From: Desulfobulbaceae bacterium UBA5123
GTDB lineage: Bacteria > Desulfobacterota > Desulfobulbia > Desulfobulbales > UBA5123
Direction of reading: 5' to 3'
Length of the DNA: 7,573 nucleotides
Assembly: GCA_002415465.1 (NCBI GenBank)
Contig: DHYT01000219.1
Span: 2,724 to 10,296 of the forward strand
Each line of letters begins with the position of its first letter. The first letter of the stretch is position 1. The notes under the pieces are model-generated. The model made no database searches. It saw only the letters and a list, made by a program, of their open reading frames with translations, and had not been told where the DNA came from. Shown here piece by piece: positions 1 through 5,374 of the stretch. Both the position numbers and the translations under genes were made by a program.

Positions 1-2
1 TT

Positions 3-308
3 TACGGCGGCACCGGACACGATTGGCTGGAGGGCGGCGACGGTTACGACTACCTATACGGTGAGGAAGGGAATGACGTCCTTGATGGTGGCGCTGGTGG
101 CGCCTCAATGAATGGCGGCGCTGGCAATGACGTATACCTATTTGGACCAGGGAACACACTTACCTTTGCGTATGATAAAGACCTGACCCCTGGCAACATC
201 GACACCATAAGAATGGCGCCAGGGGTAAAAGCGAGCGACGTGACGGTCAGCCGACAATACAACTCGGATGACACCTATCTGAGCCTTAACGGGGTGGCGA
301 TTCGCTGA
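3..308 (+). CDS. RTX calcium-binding exoprotein, upstream fragment (partial at left edge, ends at frameshift)
   Basis: This frame is open from the left edge, so the true start lies outside the window. It encodes five RTX nonapeptides of the GGxGxDxUx type (nt 6-140; for example GGTGHDWLE and GGAGNDVYL), which in this family bind calcium in a parallel beta-roll after export. The fourth unit is degenerate (GGAGGASMN) and lacks the usual Asp. A beta-rich stretch follows and stops abruptly at TGA 306-308 after LSLNGVAIR, in the middle of what in RTX proteins is a longer module. The -1 frame continues the module with GDSLILASDSWDYTWN, so this is very likely the upstream part of the next entry rather than a separate gene. 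An ATG at 108 is internal to the repeat and not a credible start. RTX identity is seen directly; export by type I secretion is inferred from family and from the adjacent HlyD-type gene. Confidence 0.85.
   Translation, partial: YGGTGHDWLEGGDGYDYLYGEEGNDVLDGGAGGASMNGGAGNDVYLFGPGNTLTFAYDKDLTPGNIDTIRMAPGVKASDVTVSRQYNSDDTYLSLNGVAIR
6..140 (+). repeat. RTX nonapeptide block 1 (five units of 27 bases)
   Basis: There are five consecutive nine-codon units: GGTGHDWLE, GGDGYDYLY, GEEGNDVLD, GGAGGASMN and GGAGNDVYL. The fourth is degenerate. The block may extend off the left edge, so the unit count is a minimum. Confidence 0.85.
290..305 (+). other. Frameshift interval within the RTX gene
   Basis: The upstream frame stops at 306-308, and the downstream frame has its last upstream stop at 287-289 (TAA). 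A switch of -1 must therefore occur within 290-305. The interval contains a GGGG run at 291-294. With one additional G, the reading would be LSLNGGGDSLILASDSW, which aligns with the corresponding part of the next module (GDAIHINNF). This is consistent with loss of one base, either a real mutation or a sequencing/assembly error. No classical X-XXY-YYZ slippery heptamer is present. Confidence 0.8.
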
Positions 309-361
309 TTCTTGCTTCCGACTCCTGGGACTACACATGGAATCAAAAAAAATTCCCACCA

Positions 362-2986
362 ATGATCTTACAAATCATCGACGAGCAAATTCGCTGGTAC
401 GATTTGACTGCGGTGATGAACGACTTCAACTGGCAACAACAACAGTTTCCTGCTGATTTCGCAAACTGGAACCTCAATACGGCGCTGGAGAATAACTTAC
501 TCGGCACCAACACCGACCTTGCCTATGGCGGCGATCTCGCCTACCGCTATGCCAATGGCGGCAACAATGCGATGCCCTCTGTCGAATCAATCCGGCAAAT
601 CCTGGAAGACTCCACCTTTGGGATAGAACCACAACCGGTATCGCCAACCCCCATTATAGTCGATATCAACATGACCGGTACCGCCGGTGACGACATCCTC
701 AGTGGTGGCGCGGGTAACGACACCATCGACGGGTTCGCAGGCAATGACATCCTGACTGGCGGTGCCGGAACCGATGTATTAACCGGCGGCAGCGGTGACG
801 ATACCTATATCTACAACCCCGACGACGGCATAGACACCATCAACGATACCGCCTTGCCCGACGAAGGCAACACATTGGTATTCGGCGAAGGCATCACCCC
901 GGATGCCATAAGTCTTGACCTCGGCTCCCTGCTGATCAGAACCGGCACCGATGGCGACGCCATCCATATCAACAACTTTAACCCTGATGACGTTTACGGG
1001 GAACACGCCATCGAGACCTTCCAGTTCGCCGACGGCACAACCCTCTCCTACAATCAACTCCTCGAAAGGGGGTTCGACCTTACCGGCACCAGTGAAGATG
1101 ACCTCATCAGCGGCACCAATACGATTGACCGCATCTCCGGGCTGGATGGCAACGATACAATTACCGGTGGACGGGGGGATGACATCCTGTTGGGTGGAAT
1201 CGGCAATGACCGCTATATATTCCAACCGGGCGACGGCAATGACCGCATCGTCGACAACCTTGGCAACAATAGCCTGGTTTTCGGTGATGGGTTGACCGCA
1301 TCCGACTTGGAAGCGGTGCGACAGGGCGATGATCTAGTGCTCCACATCCAAGGGGCGCAAGACTCCATAACCTTAGCGGACTGGTTCCAGCAAAGCGACA
1401 TGGATGGCGTAAACAATGCAACATTCGACGACGGCACCCTCCTCACCCGCGCCGGAATCGAGTTGTTAATGAACCGCCCGCCAGCAGCCAATCCTGACAA
1501 AATTATTCTTTATGAGGATGCCGGTCCTTTGCTTTTACCAACGAGCTACCTGCTGGTTAATGATACCGATCCCGACCCTGGGGATGTGCTTTCGGTAACC
1601 GCGGTCGGAACATCAGCGGTGGGCGCCGCAATTTCGTTGACAAATGACGCAATCACCTATGATATCGACGGCGGTTTCCAATCTCTGGCAGAGGGAGAAG
1701 TCCTGCATGACAGCTTTGCTTATACCGTGCAGGATCTCAAGGGTGCATCGGCCGACGGGATTGTGCAGGTAGACATTGTTGGCGTCAACGACACCCCGAT
1801 CACTACTGCCGATATCGCCCATGTCGTTGAAGATGAAACGATTATTGCCCAAGGGAATCTTCTCGCTAACGATTATGACATTGACACCTCCGATGTGCTC
1901 CATATGGCCAGCCCCGGCGACTATACCGGCAAATATGGCACATTGTCTCTGACATCGGACGGAACATACTCATACACGCTTGATAACGAAAGCAGCACTG
2001 TCCAATCGCTTGGGCGCGATCATGATATGGCGGAGCATTTTGAATTGACCGTCACCGACTCCATCGCCGAGGTCACCTCGCCGCTGGATGTATATCTACA
2101 CGGCACCAATGACGCCCCCATTTTGACCACCCCCCTGGCCGACCAGCAGTTCACCTGCAACAAGTCGTTCTCCTGGCAGATGCCGGAGGAAAGCTTCACC
2201 GATATTGACCTAGGAGACACTCTGACCTATACCGCCGCCCTTGCCGATGGCTCTGAACTGCCGGATTGGCTCAGCTTTGATCCAACCACCCGCACCTTTT
2301 CAGGCCGAACACCGAAGCATGCCGCCGACGTGGCCGTCCGAGTAACCGCCACTGACCAGGTGGCTGCCACCGGTAGCACCGACGGGAGCCTCTCGACATC
2401 GGTTGTTTTCGTGGTCGAGGTCAACCACGGCAATCAGGGGGTGGGCAACGGGCAGGACGCAACCCCGGCCGGGCATACAGTCAACTTTAACGATGGCCCA
2501 GGCACGGCTCCAGGTTCTCCCGGCGCAAAAACGAACGAGAACATCAAGGATTTGGCCGACAAGTCGTTGCAACAGACAAACAGTTTAGACACCGGCACCC
2601 AAGAAACCTTGGCCGACGCCACGATTTCAAGACCTCAGGATATTGCTCGGCAAACCAAGAAAAATGGTGCCTACCTCAATGCCGGCCACTGGGATGAACA
2701 ATCGCCTCTGGACGAAGCCAGCCGCATCCCCGTTAATCGTACCGCCACCTTTGCCAACTGGCTGGCCATGGATCTTGCCATAGCCGAGGCACTGGCCGAC
2801 AGGCCAACCTTTTCCAGGCTCGACCACCGAATGGGGGCCGACACCGCCGGTTTGGGCAAAACCAATGAAGGATTCCTCGGCTCGACAACGATGCACGGCA
2901 AGGACGTAATCTCTCTGCTGGCTGGCAGTGGGCAGACCATTCGAACCTTCCACGGCCTCGCAGAGGGACTCCAAAAAATCGCCTAA
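362..2986 (+). CDS. RTX / cadherin-like Ig-domain exoprotein, main fragment (likely type I secretion cargo)
   Basis: The 874 residues count from the first ATG after the break; the frame is open from 290 and the true product probably continues from the upstream fragment. Residues 1-100 complete the first RTX module and include the GGDLAYRYANGG segment recurrent in RTX proteins. RTX nonapeptide blocks lie at about 106-150 and 242-286, each followed by a beta-rich haemolysin-related module with FADGTTLSYNQLL or FDDGTLLTRAGIELL. Cadherin/VCBS-like Ig domains lie at about 371-476 and 479-583 (LVNDTDPDPGD, GVNDTP, GTNDAP joints), and a CADG/He_PIG domain at 586-688 (DLGDTLTYTAALADG, LPDWLSFDPTTRTFSG). 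Residues 690-874 are polar, match no domain I recognise, and presumably include the C-terminal secretion signal. There is a single cysteine (599). No signal peptide is visible, as expected for type I cargo. The HlyD gene follows after 26 bases. The exact role (adhesin, surface layer or matrix protein) cannot be told. Confidence 0.9.
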   Translation: MILQIIDEQIRWYDLTAVMNDFNWQQQQFPADFANWNLNTALENNLLGTNTDLAYGGDLAYRYANGGNNAMPSVESIRQILEDSTFGIEPQPVSPTPIIVDINMTGTAGDDILSGGAGNDTIDGFAGNDILTGGAGTDVLTGGSGDDTYIYNPDDGIDTINDTALPDEGNTLVFGEGITPDAISLDLGSLLIRTGTDGDAIHINNFNPDDVYGEHAIETFQFADGTTLSYNQLLERGFDLTGTSEDDLISGTNTIDRISGLDGNDTITGGRGDDILLGGIGNDRYIFQPGDGNDRIVDNLGNNSLVFGDGLTASDLEAVRQGDDLVLHIQGAQDSITLADWFQQSDMDGVNNATFDDGTLLTRAGIELLMNRPPAANPDKIILYEDAGPLLLPTSYLLVNDTDPDPGDVLSVTAVGTSAVGAAISLTNDAITYDIDGGFQSLAEGEVLHDSFAYTVQDLKGASADGIVQVDIVGVNDTPITTADIAHVVEDETIIAQGNLLANDYDIDTSDVLHMASPGDYTGKYGTLSLTSDGTYSYTLDNESSTVQSLGRDHDMAEHFELTVTDSIAEVTSPLDVYLHGTNDAPILTTPLADQQFTCNKSFSWQMPEESFTDIDLGDTLTYTAALADGSELPDWLSFDPTTRTFSGRTPKHAADVAVRVTATDQVAATGSTDGSLSTSVVFVVEVNHGNQGVGNGQDATPAGHTVNFNDGPGTAPGSPGAKTNENIKDLADKSLQQTNSLDTGTQETLADATISRPQDIARQTKKNGAYLNAGHWDEQSPLDEASRIPVNRTATFANWLAMDLAIAEALADRPTFSRLDHRMGADTAGLGKTNEGFLGSTTMHGKDVISLLAGSGQTIRTFHGLAEGLQKIA
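677..811 (+). repeat. RTX nonapeptide block 2 (five units of 27 bases)
   Basis: The units are GTAGDDILS, GGAGNDTID, GFAGNDILT, GGAGTDVLT and GGSGDDTYI, followed by YNPDDGIDTI. The Gly and Asp ligand positions are well kept, so this is probably a functional calcium beta-roll. Confidence 0.9.
1085..1219 (+). repeat. RTX nonapeptide block 3 (five units of 27 bases)
   Basis: The units are GTSEDDLIS, GTNTIDRIS, GLDGNDTIT, GGRGDDILL and GGIGNDRYI, followed by FQPGDGNDRI. The first two units are degenerate and the last three canonical. Confidence 0.88.
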
Positions 2987-3012
2987 CCTTCCACACCAAC
3001 GAAAAACATGCT

Positions 3013-4386
3013 ATGAATCCATTGACCCGACATTTGCCCAAGACCGACCCCGACCCACTCAATTTCGCTCCCCCCCTGCTCCGTCTTCAGGAGGCGCCAC
3101 CAAACCCCATGGGGCACACGGTGCTGTGGACGCTGTTGACCCTCCTTGTCTCACTTCTCCTCTGGGCGTTATTCGGTAAACTGGACATCGTTGCCGTGGC
3201 CGATGGCAAACTCATACCCCAAAGCTATGTCAAGATTGTTCAACCTTCCGAGGCCGGGATCATCAAACAAATCATGGTCAAAGAAGGAGAAACGGTGCAA
3301 TGTGGACAAATACTGATCCGTATGGATGCCCTCATCACCAACGCCGATGCCAAATCCCTTGCCGCTGAGGATGCCCGCAAACGTCTCACTCTCCGCCGAA
3401 TCGATGCCGAACTTGCAGGTAATCCATTCCAGACCGAAGCAAACGACCCACCGATGCTGGCCCAGGAAATTAAGGCGCAATATTACGCCAATCGCGCCGC
3501 CATGGAAGCGGCCCTGGCCGAAGAACAATCGCGCCTGCTCAAAACCAAACAAGACCTCTCAGCCGCCCAACAAGTTTTCACCAAACTGACGGACACCCTC
3601 CCCCATTACCAAAAACAGGACGCCGCGTTTGCCAAGCTCGCAGAAATCGGCTCCGTTGCCCTTCTCACGGCAAGCGACAAACAGCGGGAACGCATTGAAA
3701 AAGAACAAGAACTCAAAACCCAGGAACATATTGTCGAATCCGCTAAGGCTGGTGTGCTGCAGGCCGAAAAGACAATCCACCAGATCAAATCAGACTACCG
3801 GCGGCAGCTCTATACTGAACGCAACGAGGTGGCAAACGCCTTGGAGCGACTCACCCAGGAAATCGCCAAACAGGCTCACCGGCAGGAATTGCTCGAACTC
3901 AAAGCACCGCAGGATGGCGTGGTCAAGGATCTGGCGACACATACCATCGGCACCGTTGTCCAACCTGGCACGATATTACTCACCCTCGTACCCCAAAATG
4001 ATACCCTGCACGCCGAAATCTGGATCACGAACGAAGACATCGGTTTTGTCCGCCCCGGTCAATCCGTCAAACTTAAGTTCGCCGCCTTTCCCTTTCAGAA
4101 ATACGGCATGGGTGAAGGTATCGTGAAATACGTCAGCGCCGATGCTGCGGACAACAGCGCCAACAACAGCGTACCGACCAGTAACCGTGAGGGAAAACAG
4201 ATGCCGCTAGCCTATAAGGCAATGGTGACCTTAAAATCCATGACGCTGACGTCGAACTCCGAGCAATACCAACTCAGCGCCGGCATGCAGACCAACGCCG
4301 AGATTCTGCTCGGCAGCCGCACCGTCGCCGAGTATCTCCTCTCGCCGGTGCAGAAAGCCTGGCACGAAGCGGGGCGGGAACGATGA
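3013..4386 (+). CDS. HlyD-family type I secretion periplasmic adaptor (membrane fusion protein)
   Basis: The 457 residues match the usual size of the family. This inner-membrane-anchored adaptor links an ABC transporter to a TolC-like outer-membrane channel for one-step export of RTX cargo. The order is: a short cytosolic N-terminus, one transmembrane helix at about 37-54 (VLWTLLTLLVSLLLWALFG), a first lipoyl/barrel-sandwich half at about 68-106 (IVQPSEAGIIKQIMVKEGE), a long alpha-helical coiled-coil at about 111-290, a second lipoyl half at about 295-327 (LKAPQDGVVKDLATH), a beta-barrel at about 330-380 (VRPGQSVKLKF), and the family's typical end (EYLLSPVQKAW, then EAGRER). The start has no clear Shine-Dalgarno, and an ATG five bases upstream closes after two codons. 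It follows the RTX gene by 26 bases and probably shares its transcript; the RTX protein is the likely cargo. The partner ABC transporter and outer-membrane factor are not in this window. Confidence 0.95.
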   Translation: MNPLTRHLPKTDPDPLNFAPPLLRLQEAPPNPMGHTVLWTLLTLLVSLLLWALFGKLDIVAVADGKLIPQSYVKIVQPSEAGIIKQIMVKEGETVQCGQILIRMDALITNADAKSLAAEDARKRLTLRRIDAELAGNPFQTEANDPPMLAQEIKAQYYANRAAMEAALAEEQSRLLKTKQDLSAAQQVFTKLTDTLPHYQKQDAAFAKLAEIGSVALLTASDKQRERIEKEQELKTQEHIVESAKAGVLQAEKTIHQIKSDYRRQLYTERNEVANALERLTQEIAKQAHRQELLELKAPQDGVVKDLATHTIGTVVQPGTILLTLVPQNDTLHAEIWITNEDIGFVRPGQSVKLKFAAFPFQKYGMGEGIVKYVSADAADNSANNSVPTSNREGKQMPLAYKAMVTLKSMTLTSNSEQYQLSAGMQTNAEILLGSRTVAEYLLSPVQKAWHEAGRER

Positions 4387-4496
4387 CAATGATCGCGTCC
4401 GAACCAACCTGCCCCGCAAAGCCCATGGACAACCTTGAGAAAATTAACCATTTGCGCCCGGCGTGCGATCTGGTTATATTGGCCGCACTTTTGTGA
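4383..4496 (+). CDS. Possible 37-residue ORF overlapping the hlyD stop, maybe a truncated operon gene
   Basis: ATG at 4383 overlaps the TGA of the adaptor gene as ATGA, the arrangement typical of translationally coupled operon genes. It reads MTMIASEPTC, then a short stretch ending DLVILAALL at TGA 4494-4496. The product is not recognised. It could be a chance ORF, a real small protein, or the remnant of a longer third gene of the secretion operon. I found no convincing continuation in another frame after 4496. Confidence 0.25.
   Translation: MTMIASEPTCPAKPMDNLEKINHLRPACDLVILAALL
4452..4480 (+). promoter_or_regulatory. Candidate sigma70-type promoter for pyrE
   Basis: TTGCGC at 4452-4457 and TATATT at 4475-4480 are separated by 17 bases. 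The -10 box matches 5 of 6 consensus positions and the -35 box 3 of 6. It lies about 125 bases before the pyrE start, inside the only sizeable gap upstream of that gene. This is a weak prediction by consensus only. The stretch 4481-4604 shows no convincing attenuator or terminator hairpin. Confidence 0.3.
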
Positions 4497-4604
4497 CCGT
4501 TCCCAAATACCCTGATGATCGGGGAAACGCCCAAAGACAGCGTCCCACGCCATCATCCCATAAAAACCGCCGGTATCCCACACCGCAGACCTCATGGATT
4601 CACA

Positions 4605-5156
4605 ATGACCGACAGAAACCGCCTCAAACAACTCCTTCTCGAAAAATCGTACCGCAAGGGCACCTTTACCCTCTCTTCGGGGCGGGAATCCGATTTTTAT
4701 ATCGACGGCAAGCAGACCACCCTTTCCGCCGAGGGGGCGTATCTCTGCGGCAAGCTGATGTTCGAGATGATCCGGGCGCACAAGGATAAGATCGACGCCG
4801 TGGGCGGCATGACCCTGGGGGCCGACCCACTGGTGACGGCGGTTTCCATGGTCAGTTTTCTGGAGAAAGCGCCGATCCCGGCCTTTATCGTCAGGAAGGA
4901 ATCGAAAAAACACGGCACCGAGGATTATCTGGAAGGACGCAAGAACCTGCCGGCAGGCGCTACCGTGGCCCTGGTCGAGGACGTGGTGACCAGCGGCGGC
5001 ACCCTGATCAAGGTAATCGACCGGGTTGAGGCGCAGGGGTTCAGGGTGGGAGCGGTATTGACCGTGGTTGACCGTCAGGAAGGCGGCGCCGAGGCGCTGG
5101 CCGAGAAAGGGGTGAAGCTTGAGGCTGTGTTCACCCGCGCAGAGTTGCTGAGCTAA
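4605..5156 (+). CDS. pyrE: Orotate phosphoribosyltransferase
   Basis: The enzyme converts orotate plus PRPP to orotidine 5'-monophosphate and pyrophosphate in de novo pyrimidine synthesis; it is cytosolic and normally a dimer. The 183 residues fit the bacterial short form. Visible motifs are SGRESDFYIDGKQTTL near 25-40, the catalytic flexible loop with RKESKKHGTE at 97-106, and the PRPP-binding signature VALVEDVVTSGGT at 121-133. The frame is open further upstream to an ATG at 4515, but the added 30 residues are Arg/His/Pro-rich and unlike the family. The start at 4605 (MTDRNRLKQLL) fits the family and has a weak GGA at 4596-4598. Its own promoter probably lies in the gap after the secretion genes. 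The small dual-CXXC gene follows after 20 bases and is probably co-transcribed. Confidence 0.96.
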   Translation: MTDRNRLKQLLLEKSYRKGTFTLSSGRESDFYIDGKQTTLSAEGAYLCGKLMFEMIRAHKDKIDAVGGMTLGADPLVTAVSMVSFLEKAPIPAFIVRKESKKHGTEDYLEGRKNLPAGATVALVEDVVTSGGTLIKVIDRVEAQGFRVGAVLTVVDRQEGGAEALAEKGVKLEAVFTRAELLS

Positions 5157-5176
5157 AAAAACGCCGAGAGAATCAC

Positions 5177-5347
5177 ATGCAGTGCAAGAAATGCGAAGGC
5201 AAACTTGAAGTCAAACGAAGCTGCGGCCGGGTGCGGATGCGCTGCGCCCGCTGCGGCCGGGAATACCAGATCCACGAAGTGGCAGACCAGCTGGACGCCG
5301 AGACCGAGGCGATCCTCGAACGCTACACCTGCCTGATCTACGACTGA
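5177..5347 (+). CDS. Small dual-CXXC zinc-ribbon-like protein (56 residues)
   Basis: ATG at 5177 has a GAGAG element at 5166-5170, six bases upstream, and lies 20 bases after the pyrE stop, so co-transcription with pyrE is likely. The protein begins MQCKKCEGKL and has CXXC pairs at Cys3/Cys6 and Cys23/Cys26, spaced like a zinc ribbon or a rubredoxin-like knuckle. Extra cysteines lie at 16 and 52. The second pair sits in RCARCGREYQIHEVADQLD, and the protein closes with an acidic helix and TCLIYD. The ordered cysteines and non-random C-terminus argue for a real gene despite its length. I believe similar small dual-CXXC proteins, some with selenocysteine, occur in delta-proteobacteria, but this is from memory. 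This copy uses only cysteine codons. Function is unknown; metal binding or a redox role is inferred from the CXXC pairs. Confidence 0.75.
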   Translation: MQCKKCEGKLEVKRSCGRVRMRCARCGREYQIHEVADQLDAETEAILERYTCLIYD

Positions 5348-5356
5348 TCCCCCACC

Positions 5357-5372
5357 GGTCGCCTCCGCGACC
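5357..5372. terminator. GC-rich hairpin between convergent genes, possible bidirectional terminator
   Basis: There is a perfect 6-bp inverted repeat (GGTCGC / GCGACC) with a CTCC loop. It lies between the stop of the dual-CXXC gene (5347) and the stop of the ribonuclease gene on the other strand (5375). Location favours a shared terminator, but neither strand has a U-tract after the stem, so intrinsic termination would be weak. Confidence 0.35.
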
Positions 5373-5374
5373 TC

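Noticed and set aside
290..305. Programmed -1 ribosomal frameshift in the RTX gene
   Set aside because: No X-XXY-YYZ heptamer is present: CGG GGT would require the Gly tRNA to re-pair on CGG. A lost base in the G run explains the break more simply.
6..1219. CRISPR-like or tandem DNA repeats
   Set aside because: The periodicity is 27 bases, with variable codons and a conserved protein pattern; it is the RTX nonapeptide repeat, with no spacers.
779..1225. Minus-strand 148-residue ORF inside the RTX gene
   Set aside because: It is the antisense of repetitive RTX codons, with low-complexity Val/Gly/Ala composition, no ribosome site and strong coding evidence on the other strand.
4435..4480. TTGAGA paired with TATATT as a promoter
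   Set aside because: The spacing is 34 bases, far too long. TTGCGC at 17 bases was kept as the weak candidate instead.
4515..4604. Upstream extension of PyrE to the ATG at 4515
   Set aside because: The 30 added residues are Arg/His/Pro-rich and unlike the family. MTDRNRLKQLL at 4605 matches the expected N-terminus.
5177..5347. Selenocysteine in the small dual-CXXC protein
   Set aside because: The only TGA is the final stop, and all expected positions are cysteine codons in this copy.
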